A stretch of DNA of 15,408 bases from Pseudomonadales bacterium (GTDB lineage Bacteria > Pseudomonadota > Gammaproteobacteria > Pseudomonadales > IMCC2047): the NCBI GenBank assembly GCA_021736745.1, contig JAIPFG010000037.1:1-15408 (forward strand). The letters run 5' to 3'. Positions 1-7,935 of this stretch are shown here, piece after piece (position 1 is the stretch's first letter; each line of letters opens with the position of its first letter). The notes under the pieces are model-generated. The model saw only the letters and a program-made list of their open reading frames with translations, searched no databases and was not told the origin of the DNA. A program made the translations under genes and the position numbers.

Positions 1-11
1 TAGGAACAATT

Positions 12-449
12 ATGCGCTTATACATCATTTTTGTCTTAGCTAACCTCGGCACACCGGTCACACAGGCGGAAATGTATCGCTGGGTGGATACCGAGGGTAA
101 AGTTCACTTTAGTGATCGAAAGCCCAGTAATCAAGCGGCGGAAGACATTACAAATGCTGTTAAACCGATCAATACTGACTATGGTGGAGCCCATACTAAG
201 CAACAACTACAACAGTATGAGCGTCATCGGATGGCTAAAAAAACGGAACAAAAACAGCGTGAAAAATATACGACAGATGCCGACCAAGAGCGCCAGGAAC
301 AGTGCATGGCCGCGCGGAAAAGCTTAAAAGTAATCCAAGGACGCGTTATTTTTTACGATGAGAACCATCAAGAGGTTAAAGTAACGGAAACTGAACGCGC
401 GCAGAAAGCGGAAGAATTGGCGCGTCAAATCAAAACCTATTGTGGTTAG
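12..449 (+). CDS. Secreted DUF4124 domain protein
   Basis: This is a small exported protein of 145 residues. Residues 1-19 form a hydrophobic signal peptide ending in TQA. The next stretch, with YRWVDTEGKVHFSDRKP at about 22-38, is the typical DUF4124 core (Tyr-x-Trp-x-Asp-x-x-Gly-x-x-x-Phe-Ser-Asp). Residues 60-95 are rich in Gln, Lys, Glu and Arg and look helical, perhaps coiled coil, and the tail is charged. An AGGA ribosome binding site lies 6 bases before the ATG, which supports this start. DUF4124 proteins are widespread periplasmic or envelope proteins of Proteobacteria with no assigned reaction, so no function is claimed. The oxidoreductase gene begins 33 bases downstream. Confidence 0.85.
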   Translation: MRLYIIFVLANLGTPVTQAEMYRWVDTEGKVHFSDRKPSNQAAEDITNAVKPINTDYGGAHTKQQLQQYERHRMAKKTEQKQREKYTTDADQERQEQCMAARKSLKVIQGRVIFYDENHQEVKVTETERAQKAEELARQIKTYCG

Positions 450-482
450 CGGGCGCCGGGAACGGTTCGTCCATTTTATTCA

Positions 483-1496
483 ATGATTCTTATGACCTCA
501 ACGCATACCCAAACACCCGCAACTATGCATGCAATAGAAATCACTCAACCTGGTGGTCCGGAAGTATTGTCTCTTGGGGACAAGCCGACTCCCGAGCCAG
601 CACAGCAGGAGGTTCTCATCAAAGTGCATGCCGCCGGTGTGAACCGCCCTGATGTGGTACAGCGTATGGGGCATTATCCACCGCCGCCTGGGGCGAGCGA
701 TATTCCCGGTTTAGAAGTTGCGGGAGAGGTGGTTGCGCTAGGAAACAAGGTCAAACGCTATGTTGTCGGGGATAAAGTATGCGCTCTGGTGACAGGGGGT
801 GGTTATGCGGAGTATGTCAATGCCCATGAGTTATTGACCTTGCCGGTACCGGCTGGGCTAACCCTGATTGAAGCGGCCGGCGTGCCGGAGACCTTTTTTA
901 CGGTGTGGCATAATCTGTTTCAACGTGCGGCGCTTAAACCCGGTGAAAGCTGTTTGGTTCATGGCGGAAGTAGCGGTATTGGTACGACCGCGATTCAAAT
1001 GGCCCATTTGATGGGTGCGAGAGTCTATACGACAGCGGGTAGTCCTGAGAAATGCCAAACCTGTAGAGAGTTGGGTGCGGAACTTGCCATTAATTATCGC
1101 GAACAGGATTTTGTCGAGGTCCTGAAAGCGCAAAGCCGTGGGATGGATGTCATTCTTGATATGGTTGGGGGTGATTACATACAACGTAATATGAAAGTGG
1201 CTGCTGTCGAAGGGAGGATTGTTTCTATTGCTTTTCTCCGTGGTGCGCAAGCCGAAGTAAATTTTAATCCTATGCTGCTAAAGCGCTTAACCCTGATGGG
1301 CTCGACCTTAAGAGCGCAGTCCGTCGAGAGTAAAGCGCGCATTGCCGAAGAGTTGGCCCTGCATATATGGCCTTTGATTGAGGCAGGCAAGCTCAAACCA
1401 CTGATTGATTCGATTTACCCTTTGGCGCAAGCGTCAAAAGCGCATCAGCGCCTGGAGTCGAGCACCCACACAGGTAAAATTATTCTTTCGGGCTAG
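483..1496 (+). CDS. NAD(P)H quinone oxidoreductase, PIG3 type (zinc-free MDR family)
   Basis: This is a cytoplasmic medium-chain dehydrogenase/reductase that probably reduces quinones or other activated carbonyls with NADPH. The N-terminal GroES-like domain includes EVLIKVHAAGVNRPDVVQRMG and the PPPPGASDIPGLEVAGEV stretch, with no structural zinc cysteines. The Rossmann domain carries VHGGSSGIGTTAIQMA at about residues 159-174, the nucleotide loop typical of the PIG3/TIGR02824 group. Length (337) is slightly above the family norm because of about 14 extra N-terminal residues. The ATG at 525 (MHAIEIT...) fits family alignments better than 483, but neither start has a clear Shine-Dalgarno sequence. 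The 3' end overlaps the convergent nnrS gene by 17 bases. The physiological substrate is unknown. Confidence 0.88.
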   Translation: MILMTSTHTQTPATMHAIEITQPGGPEVLSLGDKPTPEPAQQEVLIKVHAAGVNRPDVVQRMGHYPPPPGASDIPGLEVAGEVVALGNKVKRYVVGDKVCALVTGGGYAEYVNAHELLTLPVPAGLTLIEAAGVPETFFTVWHNLFQRAALKPGESCLVHGGSSGIGTTAIQMAHLMGARVYTTAGSPEKCQTCRELGAELAINYREQDFVEVLKAQSRGMDVILDMVGGDYIQRNMKVAAVEGRIVSIAFLRGAQAEVNFNPMLLKRLTLMGSTLRAQSVESKARIAEELALHIWPLIEAGKLKPLIDSIYPLAQASKAHQRLESSTHTGKIILSG

Positions 1497-2652
1497 CTTT
1501 TTGCCCCGTCTGGCTGTTTTGAAAAAGCTGATTCGGCAGATAAAAGCGCAAGATAAAAAGGAGAAATGCCAGCGCCCAAAATCCGGCCGATAGCCATAGT
1601 AAAAACTCGGTATAAGGTTGCACAGAATTAGCTGAAGAGCGGAGTAGGATGGCACTGAGCAGTGTTCCCTGAATGGCGTACCACCAGTGTGGATGAAGTT
1701 CTCCGCGATGGCCGCGCACAGTACTGACTCGGATTATCATGCTAAGCGTGATTGCCCCAATCCCCCCCAGCGTAATCAAATGAAGCGCATCCAGCGGGTT
1801 CCCGATAATTCCCATTCTGGCGCAGGCAAAGAACGTGAGGCCGAGCGCCATCCAGAAATATCCCAGGTGTAGAGGCCAAACGGCCGCTGCTCGTCTCACT
1901 GCGATACTACGCCAAGCCGATAAACGCAGCATTAGGATTAATCCTAATGCCAATGCCGGAAGTGATTTCCAAAAGGGCGGTATCGGAAGTAACTCAAACA
2001 ACATGAGGAACCCCCCGAGTGCCATGCAGAGGGTTTCGTAGGTAGATTGAAAGGGGATTCGAACTTCCTGGCCCCGATCGCGCAAGGCGCCAATGGTTGC
2101 CGGGGGGATCAGGCGGCCACCCATAATGATTATAAATAGGACAATCAGATAAAGCGCCAAATAAATTGTCTGATAAGCCGCACCCAAATATCGGGCATAG
2201 CCTAGCAGATAAAAGGAGGTGGCCAATAAACCCAGGCCCCAAAGAATAATGCTGAAAATACGGTTGCGCAGACGTTTTGCCGCTTTAAATTTTGTCCCGG
2301 CGAGCCACCCTATGGATAGTGGGAAAGCTGAAGCGAACAATACGATAATTTCATTCGGAATCCCGATATTCATAAACCAGATAAAACGACCGGAGAGCCA
2401 TAAAAGCATCAGGCCGAACAAGGTGACAGGAGAAACTTGCGTCAAGAGATAACCGGCAATGATGATAAAGGCATAGCCGAAAATCATTTCCTGGGCATGC
2501 CAAAGTCCTGGTGTCAGTAATAAGGGAGGATTGATAGAACCGTTGCGGATACAAAGAAACAAGACGGGTATGAGCATGGCGTGTAACGCGGCCCCTGCAA
2601 AAAATATGTGGTAGGCGTTCCCGGTACTTTTATGAGAGATTTGTGGTTTCAT
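1480..2652 (-). CDS. nnrS: NnrS family heme/copper membrane protein
   Basis: This is a polytopic inner-membrane protein of 390 residues with about 12 hydrophobic segments. Family hallmarks are His15 and His24 in the first segment, the PGLWHAQEMIFGYAF motif (Trp51, His52, Glu55), the LSGRF segment near residue 91 and the GAITLSMIIRVSTVRGHRG motif in the second half. NnrS proteins bind heme and copper and are linked to nitric oxide and nitrosative stress tolerance in denitrifiers and pathogens. That role is family knowledge, not shown here. No clear ribosome binding site precedes the ATG, and I found no complete FNR/DNR box upstream. The gene stands alone on this strand and faces the quinone oxidoreductase gene. 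A second, more distant NnrS-like protein is encoded at 13353-14438. Confidence 0.9.
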   Translation of the reverse strand: MKPQISHKSTGNAYHIFFAGAALHAMLIPVLFLCIRNGSINPPLLLTPGLWHAQEMIFGYAFIIIAGYLLTQVSPVTLFGLMLLWLSGRFIWFMNIGIPNEIIVLFASAFPLSIGWLAGTKFKAAKRLRNRIFSIILWGLGLLATSFYLLGYARYLGAAYQTIYLALYLIVLFIIIMGGRLIPPATIGALRDRGQEVRIPFQSTYETLCMALGGFLMLFELLPIPPFWKSLPALALGLILMLRLSAWRSIAVRRAAAVWPLHLGYFWMALGLTFFACARMGIIGNPLDALHLITLGGIGAITLSMIIRVSTVRGHRGELHPHWWYAIQGTLLSAILLRSSANSVQPYTEFLLWLSAGFWALAFLLFILRFYLPNQLFQNSQTGQKASPKE

Positions 2653-2946
2653 ATTGATGTTAGGATTTCATGCTGTCGATTCCAGTGGATAACCGTTTCT
2701 CAGATAGTAGCAGCAAACGGGCTCCGCCTTGATTAAAAAGTTACGGATAATTATGTGAGGCGTCAAAAAATGTTGAGGAATAAATCCCGAATACAGGCCA
2801 GAAAGTCTCAATGGTCATACAGAGTCTCCTGGCTGGGGTAGAGTAAGTCCGAGGCAGCTCGCCTATCGTTGCCGGTTGATGATTCCCGAATCTTGACAAT
2901 TCGCTATTGGCCTAAAATATGGCGTTGCCCCTGTTTAATCGGCAAT

Positions 2947-2978
2947 AGCTGGATAATCATAACGGTAACTGGATAAGG
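2947..2978 (+). promoter_or_regulatory. Candidate AraC/XylS-type operator: two CTGGATAA repeats 20 bases apart
   Basis: CTGGATAA occurs at 2949-2956 and again at 2969-2976, start to start exactly 20 bases, close to two helical turns. Flanks also agree (AGCTGGATAA and AACTGGATAA). The downstream copy lies just before, or overlaps, the position of the -35 element predicted from TAATAT (2997-3002) or TATAGT (3000-3005). No good -35 hexamer is present, which fits an activator-dependent promoter. The same paired motif appears upstream of the membrane protein gene and the TrpA-like gene. The assignment to the AraC-type protein at 5524 is inference from the arrangement. Confidence 0.6.
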
Positions 2979-3036
2979 CATCCTTTCCGGTTTCGGTAAT
3001 ATAGTGATGACAAAAATGCTAATAGTACCGTTCATC

Positions 3037-3043
3037 GGGAGGA
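3037..3043 (+). promoter_or_regulatory. Ribosome binding site GGGAGGA of the TonB receptor gene
   Basis: GGGAGGA ends 4 bases before the ATG at 3048. This favours the ATG over the in-frame TTG at 3045, which would be too close. Confidence 0.75.
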
Positions 3044-3047
3044 ATTG

Positions 3048-5402
3048 ATGTTTATTCAAAATGCTAAAAGTCAGTCCATCGCAAAAACAACAGGCTCCAG
3101 GCTTTCTGTGCTTGCCTGTTGCCTGATGGCTGGACAGAGTGTATCGCCGTTTTTATACGCGGAAGGAAAACCCGCTGCTATTGAGGAAATTGTGGTAACT
3201 GCCCGGAAGCGGGAGGAAAATTTACAGGATACGCCGATTTCCATCACGGCCTTCACATCGCAATCATTGGAAGCGCTCCAGGTAGATAATATCTCCCAGA
3301 TATCCAGTGCCACACCTGGTTTGACCTTTGACTCCAGCACACCCATATCCGGTAGTCGGGTTTCTTCCTCTATTTTTATTAGGGGTATCGGACAAACAGA
3401 TTTTACCCTGGTCAGCGACCCGGGCGTCGGTTTATATCTGGATGGTGTTTACATTGCGCGTTCTGTCGGCGGCGTCCTAGATGTTGTTGATGTGGAGCGT
3501 GTTGAGGTATTGCGAGGCCCGCAAGGAACCCTTTTTGGTAAAAATACCATTGGTGGAGCCATCAATATTACCTCCAAAAGAGCGGGAGATGAGTTTGCCG
3601 GTGAGGTTGAGATAAAGACGGGTACCGACGATCGCCTTGATTTTAAGGCGACAGTGGATATTCCCTTTACCGAGAATTTTCGCGGTAAGTTTTCATATGC
3701 GAATTTAAACCAGGACGGTAATGTTAAAAACCTTGTGGGTGGAAAGGATTTAAATGATACCGATGCGCAGGTTTTACATGCACGCCTGGATTTTGAACCC
3801 ACGGATTCGCTTTCTATGATGCTAACGGCGGATTGGACTGACCGTGATGAACAGGCTCAGGCCCAACGCCTGTTATCCTTTGAGCCCACGGCCGGGTTGG
3901 TTGGTGTCGCCTTAAATGATGCCGTGGCCGCCGTTGTGCCGGGTTTTGATATTGGCGACTATACCTGTTTGGGCACCAGTGCTACAGCCCAGGCAATGAC
4001 GGCAGATGATTGTCATAATCCTTTTGTGACCAGTTCCGGTTCTAATACGCCTTCTGAAGTGGAGGTAAAAGGAGCCGCGTTCACTCTGACGTATGATTTC
4101 GGCTCGGTTACCTTTAAATCGGTAACTGGCTATCGAGAGTTTGATGCGCTATTTGCACGCGATACCGATAACTCACCTTATATTCTGGTTGAGACCATTG
4201 ATACGATGGATCAGGAGCAATTCAGCCAGGAATTTCAGCTGAGTGGCACGGGACTTAATGATCGGCTGAACTGGCTTTTAGGTTACTATCACTTCGAAGA
4301 AGAGGGTAATAATCGCAACGATGTCATCACTTCCACCTTCTATCTCAAGAGCGGTGGCGATATCGATAACGACAGTGACGCCTTTTTTGGTCAGGTCACC
4401 TTTGATATTACCGAACGCTGGTCGGTTACCGCCGGTTTACGCAAGACCGATGAAACTAAGGGCTTTACACCGGATCAATTCGTGACGGTTGATCCTAGTG
4501 GTAATTTGGCGACAACTTTTCTCGATAATACCCTGCAGTTTGCAAAGGTAGTACGAGGGCAGCTACCGACAGTGGCTGAGTTTGACCTGGTGCCGCATCA
4601 GAAATTTGAGCGGGATTTTGATGAAACAACGGGACTGCTGAGCCTTGACTTTAAGGCGACCGAAGACCTGTTATTGTTTGCTTCCTACGCGACGGGCTTT
4701 AAGAGCGGTGGTTTTAACCAGCGCATACCGCCGCCCGGTGTACCGGAACCCATCAACTACGAACCGGAAACATCAACGACCTATGAGCTCGGCTGGAAGT
4801 GGACAAATCAGGGCAAGACACTGCGGATCAACGGAAGCTACTATTTCACTGACTACGAAGATTTGCAGGTGAATGTCTTTGCCGGAGTAGCGCCAACCAC
4901 CTTGAATGCAGTCGAAGCGGAAATTCAAGGCTATGAAGTGGAGTTATTGGCGAGTCCCATCGAGGCCTTGAGTATTACGGCCAATATCGCCTATATTGAT
5001 GCCGAATATACCAAGGCGCCAGGGACTATACCCGGAGCGCGGACCATCAATAAAAATGATAAATTCCCCAATACCCCTGAATTTACCGCTTTTGTCGGTA
5101 TCGACTATACCTGGTTACTCGGCACGGGTGAGCTCACACTACATGCGGATTGGTCTTATCGTGATGAAGTGCAAAATAACACGATTAATTCACCACAAAT
5201 AGAGCAGGATGCCTTGGACTTATTTAATGCCGCGCTGATTTATCGCTTGAGTGAACACTGGCAATTAGCGTTCTCCGGGCGTAATTTGACGGATGAAACC
5301 TATCTGATTACCGGTAACGAAGAGCTACCGGGGTTTGGTTACGCGGAAGGGGTGTATGCGCGGGAAAGGGAATGGGCACTTTCGGCTAAATACAGCTTTT
5401 AA
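3048..5402 (+). CDS. TonB-dependent outer membrane receptor
   Basis: This 784-residue outer-membrane receptor should carry a substrate into the periplasm using TonB-ExbBD energy. Residues 1-38 form a signal peptide with a hydrophobic core ending in LYA. The TonB box is EEIVVTARKR at 46-55. The plug domain follows, with the typical VEVLRGPQGTLFGKNTIGGAINI stretch near residues 150-170. The remainder is a beta-barrel rich in alternating aromatic residues, ending in the C-terminal Phe (AKYSF) used as a BAM signal. Length is normal for the family. The type is the large group from Sphingomonads, Caulobacter and Cellvibrionales used for carbohydrates, aromatics and other organics as well as siderophores. 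No siderophore genes are nearby, and the gene heads the block with the kinase and TrpA-like genes, so a carbon substrate is the better guess. A terminator follows at 5435. Confidence 0.93.
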   Translation: MFIQNAKSQSIAKTTGSRLSVLACCLMAGQSVSPFLYAEGKPAAIEEIVVTARKREENLQDTPISITAFTSQSLEALQVDNISQISSATPGLTFDSSTPISGSRVSSSIFIRGIGQTDFTLVSDPGVGLYLDGVYIARSVGGVLDVVDVERVEVLRGPQGTLFGKNTIGGAINITSKRAGDEFAGEVEIKTGTDDRLDFKATVDIPFTENFRGKFSYANLNQDGNVKNLVGGKDLNDTDAQVLHARLDFEPTDSLSMMLTADWTDRDEQAQAQRLLSFEPTAGLVGVALNDAVAAVVPGFDIGDYTCLGTSATAQAMTADDCHNPFVTSSGSNTPSEVEVKGAAFTLTYDFGSVTFKSVTGYREFDALFARDTDNSPYILVETIDTMDQEQFSQEFQLSGTGLNDRLNWLLGYYHFEEEGNNRNDVITSTFYLKSGGDIDNDSDAFFGQVTFDITERWSVTAGLRKTDETKGFTPDQFVTVDPSGNLATTFLDNTLQFAKVVRGQLPTVAEFDLVPHQKFERDFDETTGLLSLDFKATEDLLLFASYATGFKSGGFNQRIPPPGVPEPINYEPETSTTYELGWKWTNQGKTLRINGSYYFTDYEDLQVNVFAGVAPTTLNAVEAEIQGYEVELLASPIEALSITANIAYIDAEYTKAPGTIPGARTINKNDKFPNTPEFTAFVGIDYTWLLGTGELTLHADWSYRDEVQNNTINSPQIEQDALDLFNAALIYRLSEHWQLAFSGRNLTDETYLITGNEELPGFGYAEGVYAREREWALSAKYSF

Positions 5403-5434
5403 CATTGTCAGCGGTTCCTTTCGTGGCAGCTTGC

Positions 5435-5468
5435 GGCGGACATCTTCAAGGGTGTCCGCCTTTATTTT
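5435..5468 (+). terminator. Rho-independent terminator of the TonB receptor gene
   Basis: GGCGGACA (5435-5442) pairs with TGTCCGCC (5453-5460) around a 10-base loop and is followed directly by the T-rich run TTTATTTT. It lies 33 bases after the receptor stop codon, so the regulator gene downstream is likely transcribed separately. Confidence 0.85.
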
Positions 5469-5503
5469 CAGGTGAACTCTAAGTGCCTGGGATCAATTAA
5501 TGT

Positions 5504-5512
5504 TGTTATAAT
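5504..5512 (+). promoter_or_regulatory. Extended -10 promoter of the AraC-type regulator gene
   Basis: TGTTATAAT is a perfect extended -10 element (TGn plus TATAAT at 5507-5512), and no good -35 hexamer is seen. The expected transcription start near 5519 lies only about 5 bases before the ATG at 5524 and 29 bases before the in-frame ATG at 5548. Confidence 0.6.
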
Positions 5513-5523
5513 GTGATCTTTTA

Positions 5524-6528
5524 ATGGCGACAGCACGACATAACTTTATGTATAGCAAGCCTATTCCATTAGAACGCTATAATTGCTTTAGCTCCTCTCG
5601 AGTTGAAGAGGTTAGGCAGGTGGTCACCCATTCCTATTGCCCGCATGATCTAGAGCTGGCGCGATTCGATCATCGTCTGAAGGCCCATTACAACAGTTTT
5701 CGTTTGCGCGGGATGTCGCTAAACTTTCTCTCCTATGGTGCGGATATAGAGATTATGCCGGGTGCTTTCCAGGCATTTTATATGCTGGAATTCCCTCTTT
5801 CTGGGTCAGTCAGTTTGGAGTATGGACATTCTGTCTATCAAACGCGGCCAGGTATGGGAACCTTGATTTCGCCCCATGAGTCGGTGCGTTCTCGCTGGTC
5901 TGCTGACTGCGAGCAGGTCATGGTTAAAATTGAGCGGAAAGCCCTTGAGCAATATCTTCAGCATGAAGCCAAGATTACACTCACAAAACCCTTGGAATTT
6001 GAGCCACTGATTGACCTCTCCAGTGCCAACGGCGGGTTAATCAAAGATTTTATCTTGATGCTATTAAAACAAGCCGAAAACTGTCCCAATCTGATTGTGG
6101 GGAAACAGGTTTCAGCGGAGCTGGAAAGAGTATTATGGGCCTTGATATTAAATAATATCGACCACAATTATCGCGATCAGCTGGCAATGGCGGACCGGCC
6201 GATCGTACCGAAAATTGTGAATCACGCACAACGCTTCATTGAGGATAATTTTGCTGAATCGGTAACCCTGGAAGATATTGTGGAGGCTTCCGGGTGCAGT
6301 GAACGGGCGCTTTATTCCGCCTTTAAACAATTTTTGGGGATTACGCCGCTTAACTATCTGAAAAATATTCGTTTCCAACAGGTGCGTGAAAGATTACAGC
6401 ACGCATACGCCCATGAAAAAGTCTCTGAAATTGCTTATCAATGCGGCTTTACCCACATGGGAAGATTTTCTTCCGAGTATATTCAACGCTATGGTGAAAA
6501 GCCTTCCGAGACCCTGCGTTTTTCTTAA
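5524..6528 (+). CDS. AraC/XylS family transcriptional regulator
   Basis: This 334-residue DNA-binding regulator probably activates the surrounding genes in response to their substrate. The N-terminal part (about 40-200) resembles the AraC_binding_2 (PF14525) sensor domain seen in many regulators of aromatic catabolism. The C-terminal AraC double helix-turn-helix spans about 225-332. Its first recognition helix lies around SERALYSAFKQFLGITPLNYL and its second ends in the signature CGFTHMGRFSSEYIQRYGEKPSETL. No Shine-Dalgarno sequence precedes either ATG (5524 or 5548), so the start could be 8 residues later. The gene sits between the receptor and membrane protein genes, and operator-like pairs flank it at 2947 and 6594. 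The effector is unknown. Confidence 0.92.
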   Translation: MATARHNFMYSKPIPLERYNCFSSSRVEEVRQVVTHSYCPHDLELARFDHRLKAHYNSFRLRGMSLNFLSYGADIEIMPGAFQAFYMLEFPLSGSVSLEYGHSVYQTRPGMGTLISPHESVRSRWSADCEQVMVKIERKALEQYLQHEAKITLTKPLEFEPLIDLSSANGGLIKDFILMLLKQAENCPNLIVGKQVSAELERVLWALILNNIDHNYRDQLAMADRPIVPKIVNHAQRFIEDNFAESVTLEDIVEASGCSERALYSAFKQFLGITPLNYLKNIRFQQVRERLQHAYAHEKVSEIAYQCGFTHMGRFSSEYIQRYGEKPSETLRFS

Positions 6529-6580
6529 AGTCCCCCAGCACTTAAATTTAACATCTCGCCTTTCCCCTCTGTTTATAGCG

Positions 6581-6622
6581 ACTGGATGACGTATTTATCC
6601 AGTTAGCGCCCTCGCTATCCCG
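6581..6622 (+). promoter_or_regulatory. Candidate operator upstream of the membrane protein gene
   Basis: TTATCCAG (6595-6602) and CTATCCCG (6615-6622) form a direct repeat with 20-base spacing. Read on the other strand, the first copy is TAACTGGATAA, an 11-base match to the operator before the receptor gene (2966-2976). An extra ACTGGAT on the plus strand (6581-6587) forms an inverted repeat with ATCCAGT (6597-6603) across 9 bases. The site lies about 100 to 140 bases before the membrane protein start, in a 192-base region without a gene. Confidence 0.55.
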
Positions 6623-6723
6623 ATCTTGTTGTTTTGTCGTGCCGGCTGTTATTAGAGATAGCCTGCTTGGGCTGGGTTACGTCATCATGGTGGGATTGAA
6701 CAAACTGGGATGAGGATGCGTTG

Positions 6724-7848
6724 ATGAGTAACTTAGTGGTAAAGACAAAAAGTGTCGCCATCGTGGGCCAATTCTTGGTGCATGCGTTATTTATTGTTCT
6801 GTTGTCGTTATTTGTGATTTTCCTAATGGAGGATAGCTTTTATCAACAGTGGTTTGGATTTCTAGCGATCAGCTGTATTCCGGCATTAGTTATTATTAAT
6901 GCTGTGTGGCAGTTTCGTTATCCGAACCGGTTGGCTCGGATTCAGTCACAGCCTTGGCGTGGTCTTGGTTTTACCCTGCTGGCCATTGGTATGGGACAAA
7001 TGATTGCCTTTGTCAGCCTGCATGGAATAGGGGGTAGTATTGCTCCGCCCACACCGTTTCTGATGATGTTTATCATTCTTTCCGTGGTCGCTGTGATGTG
7101 GCAGCTGCTCGTCTTTGAAGGTTGGCCGTTTAATGGATTGCGCGATGCGATGAAGGGGTGGGCAATGCTAGGGTCTTCCTATGGCCTGGCCTTTTTGTTG
7201 TATTGGTGTTTATTGGATTTTTCACGTCTTCCCGGTATTCCCGAGAGCTGGGTTGCCATGTCCCCTCAAGGGTTGTTTGAACCCTGGGGCGCCATTGTCT
7301 ATTCAATTACTACCTTGGGTGTTCTGTTTGCTTTTCAACTGGTTGAATTTAAACCCTTCACCTTGCTTAAATCTCAGAAAAACAGGTGGTCCAGACAGCC
7401 CTACTATGGATTGCTTTTCGGGAGTGTTGTACTGCTCCTTTCACTATTGATTTTTTGGTTGGCCACTGATTATTTCAAGTCGGATGCCGTTGCTTTTATG
7501 GTCAGAGCGCCAGTTTCTTTTCTGTTTGGGTTGTTTCTGATGATGGATACGACTGGCAATCAAGTTTTTGCAGCCGTCAAACAGCCGTGGCGAGGTTTAT
7601 TTTTGATCGTTTTGAGTCTGTTGCTAGGCATACTGATGTGTCTTAGTTATGAATGGTTCATGTATGAGGTTCTAGGGCATATTGTCGCTGGCCCCCCTAC
7701 CTATACGGCTGAGCTTTGGCTGGCCAATGCGATGCTATCGATGACCTTTCCGCTTATTTTGATCTATTGTCACTTCTTTAAATGTTGGCCTCTACAAAAA
7801 GCTCCCTTTTTGTCCGTATCTCAGCAAATGGGGCAAGCACCAGATTGA
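6724..7848 (+). CDS. Polytopic inner-membrane protein of unknown family, with internal repeats
   Basis: I do not recognise the family. The 374-residue protein is strongly hydrophobic with about 10 predicted membrane segments and no signal peptide or soluble domain. Short motifs recur: QPWRG at residues 76-80 and again at 287-291 (RQPYYG lies between), and Phe-x-x-Trp-Pro-Phe/Leu after the next hairpin (Trp134-Pro135-Phe136 and Trp355-Pro356-Leu357; EFKPF lies between). This suggests four or five copies of a two-segment unit. The ATG at 6724 follows a GGATGAGGA-like site and is preferred over the TTG at 6721. Its place between the regulator and the TrpA-like operon, its own copy of the shared operator, and the absence of any known permease in the block make a transport role plausible but unproven. 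Confidence 0.8.
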   Translation: MSNLVVKTKSVAIVGQFLVHALFIVLLSLFVIFLMEDSFYQQWFGFLAISCIPALVIINAVWQFRYPNRLARIQSQPWRGLGFTLLAIGMGQMIAFVSLHGIGGSIAPPTPFLMMFIILSVVAVMWQLLVFEGWPFNGLRDAMKGWAMLGSSYGLAFLLYWCLLDFSRLPGIPESWVAMSPQGLFEPWGAIVYSITTLGVLFAFQLVEFKPFTLLKSQKNRWSRQPYYGLLFGSVVLLLSLLIFWLATDYFKSDAVAFMVRAPVSFLFGLFLMMDTTGNQVFAAVKQPWRGLFLIVLSLLLGILMCLSYEWFMYEVLGHIVAGPPTYTAELWLANAMLSMTFPLILIYCHFFKCWPLQKAPFLSVSQQMGQAPD

Positions 7849-7861
7849 CCATCTCCCTCCG

Positions 7862-7911
7862 CAAGCATTGTGCTTGTTTATTGCCAAGCACTTCGGTGCT
7901 TGGCTTTTTTT
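7862..7911 (+). terminator. Strong rho-independent terminator with UUCG loop, preceded by a related hairpin
   Basis: GCCAAGCAC (7883-7891) and GTGCTTGGC (7896-7904) form a perfect 9-base-pair stem closed by the stable TTCG tetraloop and followed by seven T. A smaller hairpin, CAAGCA-TTG-TGCTTG (7862-7876), precedes it. The TGCTTG of the first can also pair with CAAGCA of the second, so the two structures could compete. The terminator ends the membrane protein transcript. Confidence 0.9.
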
Positions 7912-7935
7912 AGTTTTGTTGGAACAGAGTGAACA

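Larger units (their letters stand above)
2653..3047. other. 395-base divergent intergenic region between nnrS and the TonB receptor
   Basis: No gene or convincing small ORF is visible here. The right part (2940-3047) holds the paired CTGGATAA operator, a possible -10 element and the strong ribosome binding site of the receptor gene. A TTGACA hexamer at 2893-2898 with AAATAT 16 bases downstream is a possible second promoter toward the receptor. A small interrupted palindrome (GATTC-CC-GAATC, 2881-2892) abuts it. In 2653-2880 I see no structure I can name. An isolated TTGAT at 2729 lacks the second half of an FNR box. Confidence 0.6.

Noticed and set aside
858..1250. Minus-strand open frame inside the quinone oxidoreductase gene
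   Set aside because: It is antisense to a clear family member and its translation has no recognisable features.
2729..2742. TTGATTAAAAAGTT as an FNR/DNR box for nnrS
   Set aside because: Only the TTGAT half matches; the second half AAGTT shares one base with ATCAA.
2820..2900. Riboswitch (for example cobalamin type) upstream of the TonB receptor
   Set aside because: Short pieces such as TCTCCTGGCT looked suggestive, but no conserved core or consistent set of stems could be found.
3301..3308. TATCCAGT inside the TonB receptor gene as an operator
   Set aside because: No second half-site 20 bases away, and one or two chance occurrences of such a 7-mer are expected in a window of this size.
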